64,000 bases of DNA from Limnoperna fortunei (GCA_944474755.1 OX104122.1:20051714-20115713), one strand, 5' to 3'; counted from the first letter of the stretch, positions 23,755 to 37,542 are shown. Notes: generated by a model from the letters alone, not told the origin. Translations and numbers: made by a program.

Positions 23755-25905
23755 TAACTGGGTTACACACCAACAGGACATATTGGGTGGGTCTAAACAT
23801 AAGGACATGCTTCACACCATAACTGGGTTACAGACCAACAGGACATATTGGGTGGGTCTAAACATGAGGACATGCTTCACACCATTACTGGGTTACAGAC
23901 CAACAGAACATATTGGGTGGGTCTAACCATAAGGACATGCTTCACACCATAACTGGGTTACAGACCAACAGGACATATTGGGTGGGTCTAACCATAAGGA
24001 CATGCTTCACACCATAACTGGGTTACAGACCAACAGGACATATTGGGTGGGTCTAACCATAAGGACATGCTTCACACCATAACTGGGTTGCAGACCAACA
24101 GGACATACTGGGTGGGTCTAACCATAAGGACATGCTTCATACCATAACTGGGTTGCAGACCAACAGGACATATTGGGTGGGTCTAAACATGAGGACATGC
24201 TTCACACCATTACTGGGTTACAGACCAACAGAACATATTGGGTGGGTCTAACCATAAGGACATGCTTCACACCATAACTGAGTTACAGACCAACAGACCA
24301 TACTGGGTTACAGACCAACAGAACATATTGGGTGGGTCTAAACATGAGGACATGCTTCACACCATAACTGGGTTACAGACCAACAGGACATATTGGGTGG
24401 GTCTAATCACGAGGACATGCTTCACACCATAACTGGGTTACAGACCAACAGGACATACTGGGTTACAGACCAACAGAACATATTGGGTGGGTCTAAACAT
24501 GAGGACATGCTTCACACCATAACTGGGTTGCAGACCAACAGGACATATTGGGTGGGTCTAAACATGAGGACATGCTTCACACCATAACTGGGTTACAGAC
24601 CAACAGGACATATTGGGTGGGTCTAAACATGAGGACATGCTTCACACCATAACTGGGTTACAGACCAACAGAACATATTGGGTGGGTCTAAACATGAGGA
24701 CATGCTTCACACCATAACTGGGTTACAGACCAACAGAACATATTGGGTGGGTCTAAACATGAGGACATGCTTCACACCATAACTGGGTTACAGACCAACA
24801 GAACATATTGGGTGGCTCTAACCATAAGGACATGCTTCACACCATAACTGGGTTACAGACCAACAGAACATATTGGGTGGGTCTAACCATAAGGACATGC
24901 TTCACACCATAACTGGGTTACAGACCAACAGGACATATTGGGTGGGTCTAACCATAAGGACATGCTTCACACCATAACTGGGTTGCAGACCAACAGGACA
25001 TACTGGGTTACAGACCAACAGAACATATTGGGTGGGTCTAAACATGAGGACATGCTTCACACCATAACTGGGTTGCAGACCAACAGGACATATTGGGTGG
25101 GTCTAAACATGAGGACATGCTTCACACCATAACTGGGTTGCAGACCAACAGGACATATTGGGTGGGTCTAAACATGAGGACATGCTTCACACCATAACTG
25201 GGTTGCAGACCAACAGGACATATTGGGTGGGTCTAAACATGAGGACATGCTTCACACCATAACTGGGTTGCAGACCAACAGGACATATTGGGTGGGTCTA
25301 AACATGAGGACATGCTTCACACCATAACTGGGTTGCAGACCAACAGAACATATTGGGTGGGTCTAAACATGAGGACATGCTTCACACCATAACTGGGTTA
25401 CAGACCAACAGGACATATTGGGTGGGTCTAACCATAAGGACATGCTTCACACCATAACTGGGTTACAGACCAACAGAACATATTGGGTGGGTCTAAACAT
25501 GAGGACATGCTTCACACCATTACTGGGTTACAGACCAACAGAACATATTGGGTGGGTCTAACCATAAGGACATGCTTCACACCATACCTGGGTTGCAGAC
25601 CAACAGGACATACTGGGTTACAGACCAACAGAACATATTGGGTGGGTCTAAACATGAGGACATGCTTCACACCATAACTGGGTTACAGACCAACAGGACA
25701 TATTGGGTGGGTCTAACCATAAGGACATGCTTCACACCATAACTGGGTTACAGACCAACAGGACATACTGGGTTACAGACCAACAGAACATATTGGGTGG
25801 GTCTAAACATGAGGACATGCTTCACACCATAACTGGGTTGCAGACCAACAGGACATATTGGGTGGGTCTAATCACGAGGACATGCTTCACATCATACTTG
25901 ACCCC
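23755..25905. repeat. 65-bp tandem repeat, about 32 copies, with 90-bp variants
   Basis: The unit is about AACTGGGTTACAGACCAACA, GGACATATTGGGTGGGTCTA, AACATGAGGACATGCTTCAC, ACCAT (65 bp). Some units carry an extra 25 bp, a second ACTGGGTTACAGACCAACAG-type segment (near 24290, 24455, 24995, 25605 and 25755). Two sub-variants (AACATGAGG and ACCATAAGG) alternate. The 64-70-codon frames in this array are by-products. Confidence 0.96.
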
Positions 25906-26365
25906 TAATATTTAGTTTTACAAAATATTTTACAGGTTTTATTTCACAAAGATATATTCAAAGTTTTTCTTTTAAATCAAAGAAATCTAACAATTGAGAA
26001 CTTGAAAGTAATTAAAACTTCAAAATGTAGAGAAAAAAATCAGCTGTTTAAACAATCATACAACCCATTTATATTGCAACTCATCGAAAAAAAATTAATT
26101 GTACCTTTGAAAAAGGACTAAGCTGTTTATGAAAGCATTTCCAAACAATAAACACTAATATTGTTCTTTTCTTTAACCCCATGGCTTGCATAATCTCAAA
26201 AATATTAAGCACAGGCTAGATTGAAAACTATTTTATTTTTGTGGTCTGAAAATCTCTCATTTCTGCATATTTTTGTCACCAATTTTGTAAATACCAAACG
26301 TTCCTATATGCAGAAGTAAAAAAACGTTCATTTCAAGAACAACAGATATTTGTCTTATTAGTATG
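25906..26365. other. AT-rich intron sequence
   Basis: Nothing recognised between the 65-bp array and the next SINE. Confidence 0.5.
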
Positions 26366-26612
26366 GGGGCCTCGGTAGCGGAGTGTAAAGGTAGTTTGTC
26401 AACTATTGATCACGTGGTTTGCGGGTTCAATTCTCACTGCGGGCAGGGGTACCTCAATCTTAATTGACAAGGATTGCCAGTTTTCCTACCACAGGTCGAG
26501 GGTTATCTCCAGGTACTCCTGCTTCCTCCTCCAATAAAAACTAGACGCTGTGATATAGCTGAAAAATTGCTGAAAATGGCCTTAAACATCATTCAAACAA
26601 ACAAACAATTCT
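26366..26612 (+). mobile_element. tRNA-headed SINE, best full-length copy
   Basis: The tRNA-like head GGGGGCCTCGGTAGCGGAGT contains an A-box-like TAGCGGAGTGT, and GGGTTCAATTC fits a B box. The body has CAATCTTAATTGACAAGGAT, TGCCAGTTTTCCTACCACAG, GTCGAGGGTTATCTCCAGGT. The tail is AATAAAAACTAGACGCTGTG, ATATAGCTGAAAAATTGCTG, then (AAAC)n. This copy is the key for recognising the others and the 4.2-10.1-kb satellite. Confidence 0.88.
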
Positions 26613-26919
26613 TATTAGTATGTCAACTAACACAATGTTTTCCTGTTTTGTGGTGCATTGCATATTAGTAGATGAATAACTATTTGTATGTTCAGTGTTT
26701 CTCCAACTAGTAATAACTTGGACTGCCACCTAGTGGTGCACCCATGATCAACTCATACTGTTACTTATAATGCATATTAAAAACTATCTTTTAAGTTTTT
26801 TTTCTCTTTTTTTGCATTCAAAATAAAAATAGGATTTTGTCAGGAAAAAAACCGGTCAAAGCTATAATGGTGTCAAATCTCTTTAGTAGCCTGGGTTAGT
26901 TTGACATTACTGGTCCTTG

Positions 26920-27115
26920 GTTAAATGCCGCTTTCAGTAACTTAACAGCAATGCCATGGATTCACATTTTGTGGGAAGTATAGAAGAGTTGTCAAAAGCC
27001 ACAGAAAACTCAAAATGACCTATCATGTACACAGTGCCCACATCTGATTCAAACTTCCAACCCTAGCCATCAACATAAGATATCACTACCTGTAACTATT
27101 AGACCATAGGGCGGA
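26920..27115 (-). mobile_element. Divergent SINE-like fragment
   Basis: On the minus strand the order (head with GTTACAGGTAGTGATATC, then a GTGGGCACTGTGTAC region, then AATCCATGGCATTGCTGTTA) resembles the SINE. Identity is low and the call is tentative. Confidence 0.35.
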
Positions 27116-28435
27116 CGGTGCCCCGGCTAGCATTATTAAATTTTTGTGAAAAGTCTATGACTATGATCCTCATTGTGTTTCAGACTGAAAATGTGTCATA
27201 TCCATGAGACTCGTTGAAAAATACATTGCATGACAAACACAAAAGTATAAAATAACAATAAAACCATGATCTAATTAATAAAATATATGCAGCACAAATG
27301 AAACTGTTATGCATATTGACATAAAAATACTGTCATTAATTATCCAATGGAAATAAAATTTCCATTGTAAATGAAATTTATACCTTTTAACACATTTTAA
27401 TATCATACAATGACATTGCAGAAAATGTCAGTTTCCTAATATTTTTTTGAGAATTCATGGATTTCAATGTAGTGACAATGATTTATGGAAAAAGAACTTG
27501 ACAGCATTTAACAGGGGTAAATTTGGATTATATTTGTTAATAAAATTACCCTTACCCCCTCCAATTACTTGATATGACAATAATTGTTTGTCTTTTTCTA
27601 ATGGAGATTAACATCACCTTCAGTAAGTTTTCAGCTATATCATTCAGTTTTATTGAAGGAAGAGGCTAAAGTATGCAGTGAAACTCCAGACTAGAAAGGA
27701 AGTCCTTAAGCAATCATGGCTGAAAACATTAGCACCACTTGCCTATAGAGAAAACAACCCTTAAATAAATATAAGGCAGCCCCTATCCATTCTTAGACGT
27801 ATCTCAAATAAGAGCAAGAGACCACGGACAATACATGACTAAGGACAATTATTTTTAGATTCATCTGTGGTGAATTTCATATCAACTTAACCTGTAGTGG
27901 AAGGCCACCTGTCTAAACAAACCACTTTTCTGCTCATCACTATCAAAATAAGTTTGCATGAGATAACAGACAGCCCCATTCATGACATTCAAAGAACTCT
28001 TCAGAATTGTAGACAAATATTTCCAGATAAATATCTCACACAGGTAATATATTGCTAGTTACTATGGTATTGATGGCATCATCTGATATTTTGTATGACA
28101 TTGTTTTTGAATAATTTATAAGATATGGATGTTATTTTATTGATGAACTGAACCAAAGATATTATTGGAATTTTTTTCTTCCTATCAAAGCATCTTTTTT
28201 GTTAATATATTTATGATATAAAGAATCAGTCATTTTGATTGGATAATTTAATTCTCTTTTTTCAACTGTAACTGCATGCACGATTTCTTATTTCAGCCAT
28301 GATAAAAAAATGAACACATGATTATTTTTAAACAGAAGATCAGAGGTTTAACTAAATACTCCAGCTTTTACCCCTCCAAACTGACGCTAAATCACATGAT
28401 ACAAGTGCTGAAATTGGTGGAAATGCTCAAACAAA
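27116..28435. other. AT-rich intron sequence
   Basis: No array or supported exon. A possible SINE remnant lies at about 27615-27700 (minus), too diverged to call. Confidence 0.5.
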
Positions 28436-28439
28436 TGAA

Positions 28440-28958
28440 AACCACAACACCATTAAAACATGAAAGCAGCATACCACAAAACTGAAAAATGGAGAACCAT
28501 CAAAACATGAAAGCAGCACACCACAAAACTGAAAACCATAACACCATCAAAACATGAAAGAAGCACACCACAAAACTGAAAACCAGAGAACCATCAAAAC
28601 ATGGAAGCAGCACACCACAAAACTGAAAACCAGAGAACCATCAAAACATGAAAGCAGCATACCACAAAACTGAAAAAATGGAGAACCATCAAAACATGAA
28701 AGCAGCACACCACAAAACTGAAAAAATGGAGAACCATCAAAACATGAAAGCAGCACACCACAAAACTGAAAACCAGAGAACCATCAAAACATGAAAGCAG
28801 CACACCACAAAACTGAAAAATGGAGAACCATCAAAACATGAAAGCAGCATACCACAAAACTGAAAAATGGAGAACCATCAAAACATGAAAGCAGCATACC
28901 ACAAAACTGAAAAATGGAGAACCATCAAAACATGAAAGCAGCACACAACAAAACTGAA
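28440..28958. repeat. 47-bp tandem repeat, left block, about 11 copies
   Basis: The unit is about AACCATCAAAACATGAAAGC, AGCACACCACAAAACTGAAA, ACCAGAG (47 bp). A second form has AAAATGG in place of AACCAG. The block stops at 28958, where the 1.5-kb element begins, and resumes at 30437 with the same units. Confidence 0.95.
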
Positions 28959-30436
28959 CTAGAGGCTCCCAGGAGCCTGTATCGCTCACCTGAACCTGAA
29001 ACCAAACAACCCATTTTTATCCAGCTTTTCGTTGCTATAAGGAATTGCCCAACACTTCTGCAAAAATCATTAATTTTGACCTTTTAAGGGAAATAACTCC
29101 TATGAGGAGCTTTTGATGCTTAGAGGGAGAAGGGAGGTTCACTTCAAATTTGCTGTACCTGTTATACTTTTTTAACTATCAGTCAAAAACTCTCTCGACT
29201 CCCACCCATCCCCCCCCCCCTTTTTTTTCATTTTTTCTATTTTAAGCCAAAGTAGCTATGTAGGTAGTCAGGTGTCATGATTTGCAAAATGTTGGTACAG
29301 GATGTCCAAAGGATGATGTGTGCAATGTTTCAAAGCAGTCCTTTCATTGGTTAAAGAGGAGAAGATTTTTTAAAATCAAGTAAAATTGATTAAAAAAATG
29401 TTCAAGGAGAATAATTCCTAAACGGTTCATCAGACAATCTTGACCCTAAAGTCATTTTTGTAGCCCTCATAGAGCAGAACAATTAAGCAATGCTAACTTT
29501 TTCTCTAGATCTAATAATTTTTAAGATTTTGAGGCAAAAATGTGAAAAATAATCAATTTGGACAATTAAAGGGCAATAACTCCTATAAGGAGTCATCATA
29601 CAACTTTAACCTTATGGAGTGTTTCGTAGAGCTTTTGATGCAGATAAAGGCATGTCTCTTCGGTTTTCCTGTATCTGTTACACTTTTTTAAATATAAGCC
29701 AAAAACTGTATTTTACCCCCCCCCCCCCTCCTTCCTATTTTTAGCCATGGTGGCCATGTTGGTTAATCTGCAGCCATGGTTGGTACAAACTTGGTTGAGG
29801 AAATTTGACGGATGATGTGTACAAAGTTCCAAAGCAGTACTTTCAGTTGTTTCAGAGGAGAAGATTTTAAAAAATCAATTAAAACCGATTTAAAAAAACA
29901 GTTCAAGGGGAATAACTCTTAAACGGTTAATCAGACAATCTTGACCCTTGAGTCATTTTTGTAGATCTCATAGAGCAGAACAATTAAGCAATGCTAACTT
30001 TTTCTCTAGTTCTAATAATTTTCAAGATTTTGAGGCAAAAATGGCAAAAATCATCAATTTTGACAATTAAAGGGCAATAACTCCTACAAGGAGTCATCAT
30101 ACAACTTTGACCCAATGGAGTGTTTTGTAGAGCTTTAGATGCTGAAGAAGGAAGGTCTGTTCGGTTTTCCTGTATTTGTTATACTTTATGAACTATAAGC
30201 AAAAAACTGTATTTTGACCCCCTGTTCTATTTTTAGCCATGGCGGCCATGTTGGTTGGTCTGAGGCCATGATTTGGGCAAACTTGGTAGAGGACATTTTA
30301 CTGATGATGTGTGCAAAGTTTCAAAGCAATCCCTTCAGTGGTGTTGGAGAAGAAGATTTTTTAAGAAAAGTTAACGACGACGACGGACGCCAAGTGATGG
30401 CAATAGCTCACATGACCATTCGGGTCTGGTGAGCTA
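28959..30436. mobile_element. About 1.48-kb element inserted in the 47-bp array
   Basis: It starts AGAGGCTCCCAGGAGCCTGT, ATCGCTCACCTGAAC and ends CACATGACCATTCGGGTCTG, GTGAGCTA. GCTCACCTGAAC and GTCTGGTGAGC make imperfect inverted ends. Inside are about three copies of a 480-500-bp module (GGGCAATAACTCCTATAAGG and GCCATGTTGG blocks). It has no coding frame apart from a spurious 72-codon one at the right end, so it is non-autonomous. A related right end (AATAGCTCACACTGACAATT, TGGGTCAGGTGACC) is at 54765-54835. Confidence 0.75.
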
Positions 30437-31232
30437 AAAATGGAGAACCATCAAAACATGAAAGCAGCACACCACAAAACTGAAAACCAGAGAACCATCA
30501 AAACATGAAAGCAGCACACCACAAAACTGAAAACCAGAGAACCATCAAAACATGAAAGCAGCACACCACAAAACTGAAAACCAGAGAACCATCAAAACAT
30601 GAGAGCAGCACACTACAAAACTGAAAACCAGAGAACCATCAAAACATGAAAGCAGCACACCACAAAACTGAAAACCAGAGAACTATCAAAACATGAAAGC
30701 AGCACACCACAAAACTGAAAACCAGAGAACCATCAAAACATGAATGCAGCACACCACAAAACTGAAAACCAGAGAACCATCAAAACATGAAAGCAGCACA
30801 CCACAAAACTGAAAAATGGAGAACCATCAAAACATGAAAGCAGCATACAACAAAACTGAAGAATGGAGAACCATCAAAACATGAAAGCAGCACACCACAA
30901 AACTGAAAACCAGAGAACCATCAAAACATGAAAGCAGCACACCACAAAACTGAAAACCAGAGAACCATCAAAACATGAAAGCAGCACACCACAAAACTGA
31001 AAAATGGAGAACCATCAAAACATGAAAGCAGCATACCACAAAACTGAAAAATGGAGAACCATCAAAACATGAGAGCAGCATACAACAAAACTGAAGAATG
31101 GAGAACCATCAAAACATGAAAGCAGCACACCACAAAACTGAAAAATGGAGAACCATCAAAACATGAAAGCAGCACACCACAAAACTGAAAAATGGAGAAC
31201 CATCAAAACATGAAAGCAGCACACCACAAAAA
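30437..31232. repeat. 47-bp tandem repeat, right block, about 17 copies
   Basis: Same unit as the left block. AACCAG-type units dominate 30480-30790 and AAAATGG-type units dominate the end. Apparent 64-69-codon minus frames with repeated CCFHVLMVL come from the array. Confidence 0.95.
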
Positions 31233-32260
31233 CTAAGCATCAGTGTATAACAACTTTTACCACTCCAAAAATCATCTCCCCTCCCTTTTTTGAATACTTT
31301 CACATTTTTATCATCAATTGTTTGTCAGAATGAGATTTCATTTCAAATTCAGCAATCTTTCAGGCAGATTACACTGTGGGAATGCCCAACCTTTGGCAAG
31401 AAAACTTCGACCAAATTTGGACTCAAACTGATGTGATCAGACTGTTTCTTCTAAAGACCTATTGCAGTTTTTCAGCCTGTATGGTAACATATTTAAATAA
31501 GTTATATATTTTTAAACATTGTCCATAGATTTTTTTTCTAGTTGGGTCTAAAAGATTATTAAATTTCCTGTTGAGCAAAAAAAAAGAAAACTAAATCCTA
31601 CCGATGTGGACTGCAGATGTCTTAAAAAAAATAAACTGTTACATCACTATTTATGTGTTCATGTATATTCTCTCATGTTATGAACTGGGTACCAGGAGAA
31701 CTTATTTTATTCATATACAACATGAATGGAGTAACTAATATTTGTATGCCGTTATTGTATGTCAAATGTAATGACTGCAGTATAGGCCATTAAATTTTTT
31801 CAATTCAACTTTTTTGAGTGCTCTGAGGTTTGTCCTGAATTCATTTTTTAAATGTAGCATTCAAAGAAGTCAAATTATGGTGTTTTAATATTCTTCTCTG
31901 TATCTATGTACCTTATTATAGACGAGAATCAACTCTGTTTATTCATTCATTAAGAATCAAAGACCAATATGATAACCCATAATCCAACACAAAAATATTG
32001 TTAAAATATTTGATAAACTTGATGTACATTTATCAAATGTTAAAAAATCAAAATAAATAATGGTTAAATTCTAGTAAAAACAGCTGCTCATGTGGTCGTT
32101 TTAAGTTAATAGCAGCAAAACAGTGTGTACGAATCTTACTTTCCTAATGTATTTAGAAGACAATTAATTATGAAAATATTATCACAAAACTAGTAAAAAT
32201 TTCAGTGGTTTTATAAACTGTCTTACCAAAACAATTAACTACCTATCAGCCTATCAGTCA
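31233..32260. other. AT-rich intron sequence
   Basis: A diverged SINE-like stretch (minus) may lie at 31325-31440. Nothing else is recognised. Confidence 0.5.
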
Positions 32261-32261
32261 A

Positions 32262-33390
32262 AAAGGTGCATACAGCCTGTATTTTAAGCTTTTCAGTCAT
32301 AAAGGTATAGACAGCCTGTATTTTAAGCTCTTCAGTCATAAAGGGGAAGACAGCCTGTATTTTAAGCTTTTCAGTCATAAAGGTATAGACAGCCTGTATT
32401 TTAAGCTTTTCAGTCATAAAGGTATAGACAGCCTGTATTTTAAGCTCTTCAGTCATAAAGGTATAGACAGTCTGTATTTTAAGCTCTTCAGTCATAAAGG
32501 TATAGACAGCCTGTATTTTAAGCTCTTCAGTCATAAAGGTATAGACAACCTGTATTTTAAGCTCTTCAGTCATAAAGGTATAGACAGCCTGTATTTTAAG
32601 CTCTTCAGTCATAAAGGTATAGACAGCCTGTATTTAAAGCTCTTCAGTCATAAAGGTATAGACAGCCTGTATTTTAAGCTCTTCAGTCATAAAGGTATAG
32701 ACAGCCTGTATTTTAAGCTTTTCAGTCATAAAGGTATAGACAGCCTGTATTTTAAGCTTTTCAGTCATAAAGGTATAGACAGCCTGTATTTTAAGCTTTT
32801 CAGTCATAAAGGTATAGACAGCCTGTATTTTAAGCTCTTCAGTCATAAAGGTATAGACAGCCTGTATTTTAAGCTCTTCAGTCATAAAGGTATAGACAGC
32901 CTGTATTTTAAGCTCTTCAGTCATAAAGGTATAGACAGCCTGTATTTTAAGTTCTTCAGTCATAAAGGGGAAGACAGCCTGTATTTTAAGCTCTTCAGGC
33001 ATAAAGGTATAGACAGCCTGTATTTTAAGCTTTTCAGTCATAAAGGTATAGACAGCCTGTATTTTAAGCTCTTCAGTCATAAAGGTATAGACAGCCTGTA
33101 TTTTAAGCTCTTCAGTCATAAAGGTATAGACAGCCTGTATTTTAAGCTCTTCAGTCATAAAGGTATAGACAGCCTGTATTTTAAGCTCTTCAGTCATAAA
33201 GGTATAGACAGCCTGTATTTTAAGCTCTTCAGTCATAAAGGGGAAAACAGCCTGTATTTTAAGCTCTTCAGGCATAAAGGTGCAGAAAGCTTGTATTTTT
33301 TTAGGTCCTCAGTCATAAAGGTACAGACAGTCTGTATTTTAAGCTTTAGTCATAAAGGTGCAGACAGCCAGTATTTTAAACTCTTCAGTG
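32262..33390. repeat. 39-bp tandem repeat, about 29 copies
   Basis: The unit is CAGCCTGTATTTTAAGCTCT, TCAGTCATAAAGGTATAGA (39 bp, 13 codons). On the minus strand it stays open as repeats of MTEELKIQAVYTF, giving frames of 125 and 213 codons. A GGGGAAGA variant near 32342, 32965 and 33240 and a TTAAGCTTTT variant recur with similar spacing. The edges (33290-33390) are degenerate. The array lies inside the intron and shows no splice sites, so I do not call it a gene. Confidence 0.96.
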
Positions 33391-36300
33391 CTTTAATTAT
33401 TTGCCTCTTCAATATTTTTGGTTTGAGCTTGGCGGCCACTGACGAGTCTTTATTAGACAAATCCCACATCTGACCTATTATTTATAACCTTGATATCTTT
33501 AATGATTTTCATTTCATTTAAATTTGGAAAAATGTTTGGGTTTTTTTTTCAAAATTGTAGGATACTACCTTTAGTAGAATCCTACAGCTGTGGAAAAATA
33601 TTATTTTTTTTTTTATTGAATTCAAGTTAATATTGACCAATGGAAGTAAATATTTTTGGCCCCAGAGATAACATAAATTGTGTCGCTGCATTTCCTGGCA
33701 AGGTTGCTTTTATTTGCTTCGTTATTAATGGGTGGAATACAGATCATTTTTTGTATGTGAAATAAACAGCTACGTCATTGTCAATATACAGCTTATGTAC
33801 CAGAATGTGACATTCTCAGCCAAAATGGCTAACAACAGTCTAGTGCATGGGTATGACAGCAACAATCGGGTACATGGGTTTTTGTAAAAATGTCTTGCTG
33901 ATCAATCAAATTCCAAGAAGAATAATAATAATGGAATAATAATTTTTTTTTCAACATTGGTATTTTTTATGAATTTCATGTCATTTGCTGTACAGATTTA
34001 CTATACAAATAATTTGTAAAGGTTAAAAAAAATTCCATATGTACACTACACAATATCTACCTTTTCTTCTTTTCTAAAGTTCATACAAATACACTTGATA
34101 TTTTTTACAATGACAGTATTCTTACCTATATCAAAGCATACAGTTAATACAAAAAATAATTATTATTTACTAAAACCTAATTTTATATTCAACTGTATCA
34201 CAGTTTCGTTGTGGGCTGACAGAAATAAGTTCTATTTCTATGTCACTATAAATAGCAAATGAAACATACAACCTACATACAGCAGTACTTTGGAGAAAAA
34301 TATTTTGTTAAAGTGGTTGCTCAGTCATGAAAAAAATAATTTTAATTTATTGATTTTTGTATATAACACATCCTTATAAATGATCAACGCCCATGGATTG
34401 TCAAAACAAACAAACTATAAATAGCAAAAAGAATATTTTTCATTTATTTATTTGTTGGCAAGCTTTGTGGATTCTTTGTAAACACAAATTCACAGTTGTC
34501 ATGGAATTTAAACAAACAAGGATTCATTCCTAGATTAATTTGAGGAAAAAGCACTGTCGCTACTTAATTAATCAACATGATAGGTGATGACTTAATTAAT
34601 CAACATGATAGGTGATGAAAATAGATAATCAGTCTAAACCGTGATCGTTGAATCGTTAAGAATCTCTCATCAATACAATGTCCTAATGAAGCAGTATTAT
34701 TGAAAATAAATCACAAGAATTAAACTCTGACCTTTCACAATGAACATTTTTTTTACCATAATTGGACCATGAGTAATATATTTGCAGTAGCAAGGGATTT
34801 TCTTCTAATTAAAGTGACACCAAGAAAATCTAACGATTTTTATCAAAACCCATTTTTCAATCTACAAAGCAAACCCGTAAGGAGTCATTCTACTGAAAAT
34901 TGCTCTGCTAAATAAAGATTTCATCTATTTTCTTGAAACTTTTAATGATCCATTATAAATAATAATTCTGATCCAGAACCACTTTCAATTTATATATCCT
35001 GTAGGTTTTCTTTGTTTACTGGCCTCTGCAGCCCTGTGGTTAAGGTTGTTGTTTATTTACTATTCTACTTTATGATAATGGAATATATATACAAGTGATT
35101 GTTTTACTTTAGACAAATGTATGGATGCTTCAGTTGTTGTCAACCAAAACATACAACTTCAAACTATGGAGAAAAACACTACATTAATGTTACATGTATA
35201 TGAACTTTGAAAGGTTCTGCTCAAAAAAGCTCTGCTACTTGTTTTCTGAAGCTCATACTTGTTTTCTAATTTTGTACTTATAGTGTGATCAGTTGTATTA
35301 CCCACTTAACCAGAACGGAACTCTGTAAATGGAATTTGAAGAAGTCTGTTTCTTTTAGCTATATAATTGTTAAAGTTTTTCACGTTCAGGTGGAAGCTAA
35401 TGTACCTGTGAACTTCCAGAGGAGAAACCTTGTCATTGAGGTGGAGTCTTGAATGTGGAGGCCCTCCAATCAAGCTAGAACTTACAAATCTAATGTGGAC
35501 ACCACATAACCTATGCCACCAGGCCACAGAGCCCCTAACTGGACATTTTAGAATAATGAATATTAATTCCTAAATAATTGTAAAAAAATTAATTACTCTT
35601 CCTAAAGAAAATGGGAAATGGAAAGATTATTTTGTATTAAAATTAAGACGTCACTGAAACATTAATCAAATATCATCTTCTTAGATCTAATACTTTATGA
35701 ATAGCATCAGATTTCGTGCTAGGATCGTTAATTACAAAGAAACTAGATTTTATCTTCATAAAAAAAAAGCCTTAAGAGGATTTGGTTTAATCTTAATGCT
35801 AACAAAGATTCAGTAAAAAATTTTCTATGTACAGTGTTAGCTGCCTTAACTAAACTTATAGGAACTGAAATTTTCTGAGATATCTTATATGATATGTACA
35901 CAAGGTCGCACGTGTGTTTTCTTTATTGATTTAAACACATTCTTTATAAACACTTTCAGAGATTACTGCCAAGTGACAGTGGCTTCCCTGAGGAAGTTAT
36001 ACCATAAACTGTGACAACATTTATAAAATATTGTATATTTTTTGTTTAAGAGATAATACCAAACTATTTCATAACTTTGACCATCAAGATTTAAACATCA
36101 ACCTTAAGATTAAACAAGTTTTAGGACAGATCGCTATCTGGCAAAAAAAACCCCTTTAAATTTCAAATTGTTGTCATGTTTATCTCCACTAAATCTATCA
36201 AGGACATTGTCAACCCTATAAAAGAGAAGAATATCATGTTTTCCCCGTTTCCATGTCTTTTTGTATCCTCATATTCTGTCTATTTTGTTTTTCAAAAAGT

Positions 36301-37270
36301 TGTAAAATCGTTAAAATGTTTTCTTTTTTAACAGTATTTATTACTTTCTTCATCAGTTTAATCTTATCAGAAATGACCAACATAAAAAGTAAATTGGCAG
36401 AAAATTAGACCTCCTAAATGTGTCAATGTTTAATGGAACTTGTCAGCTGGCTGATGCAGAAATGCCGGTAAACACGGACTAGTCAGCAAAACAGTAAAAA
36501 TGTTTTATCTTGCGGCTGAAAAACATTTTGATGGTTCAATTCCAAAGATTTCTAAAATTTATGTCCCTTTTTTACCCGATTTTGCTTAATTTCAACATCA
36601 GTTAAACAGGTTTCACTATATATATCAAACAGGAATAACTGACGTGTCATTTATTAATAGGATCCTATGTAAATTTCCACAATCGTTAAATGCAAAATAC
36701 ATCCGGAAAATTTTATACATGAACATTATTAAAAAGTCAATCTAGCCTAATTAGAAAAGAAGCCTTAATCCGACTTATATCAATGGTTCAGTGGGTAAAG
36801 TATAATAAATGAGTTCACAAGAAATCAAACGGGCCTCCTATCAAACAGACCATTCCTTTGATCTTCTAAGATCCATACTATTTCTTAATTAGTACCAGAT
36901 CACACGAAACATTAATGTTAATTTACAAAGTGTAATACCCTAATGAAGACCGGAATGGAGAAATAAACGGCTTGGTCATCATTATTTTCATCTTTTTCAC
37001 AATGAAATCCTACTGAACATACAATGTTTATATGTCATAAAATGTTGTCAAAAAGGATATCAGGAATAAAACAGAACACAAACTACAGATTGAAGGTATT
37101 AATGAGAACATCGGAACAAAATTAGTGCAAAATAGAAAGTCAATTCTCCATTTCATGACTACCTACTATTAACTGTTAACGTTTTGTAATTAGCAATCAT
37201 AACTAAATAATAATCTTTTCGTAATTAGCAATCATAACTAAATACTAATAACTTGTGTACAGAAATTTTT
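33391..37270. other. AT-rich intron sequence with minor repeats
   Basis: It holds a 29-bp tandem duplication at 34562-34618 (ACTTAATTAATCAACATGAT repeated) and a 35-bp duplication at about 37180-37245 (CGTAATTAGCAATCATAACT). Isolated tRNA-head-like stretches lie at 35022-35070 (plus, GCCCTGTGGTTAAGG) and 35440-35540 (minus). No exon is supported. Confidence 0.5.
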
Positions 37271-37321
37271 TTTATATAAATTTTTTTAGATAATTAAACA
37301 ATTTTGCAAAGTTTGTTGTGT

Positions 37322-37542
37322 TTAAACAGTGTTTTACACCATTTTCAGCTTTATTAGGTATCATGTATTTATTAGAGGGAGTGCAAATCAAGGACATTTT
37401 GTAGAAAAACTGGCAATCCTTGTAAAAAAAGGTAGGAGTGGAACACAAGCGGCAGGATGTCCTGCATGAACTAGTGACCTTAATATTGACATGAGCAATA
37501 CATGTCTTAACTACCTTGACCACAACTCCACAGAGGTCCATG
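37322..37542 (-). mobile_element. tRNA-headed SINE, diverged, close to an exon
   Basis: On the minus strand it runs from GGACCTCTGTGGAGTTGTGG and TCAAGGTAGTTAAGACATGT to TTACAAGGATTGCCAG and a CTAATAAATACATGATACC tail. It lies about 290 bases 3' of the catalytic-histidine exon, inside the intron. Confidence 0.65.
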
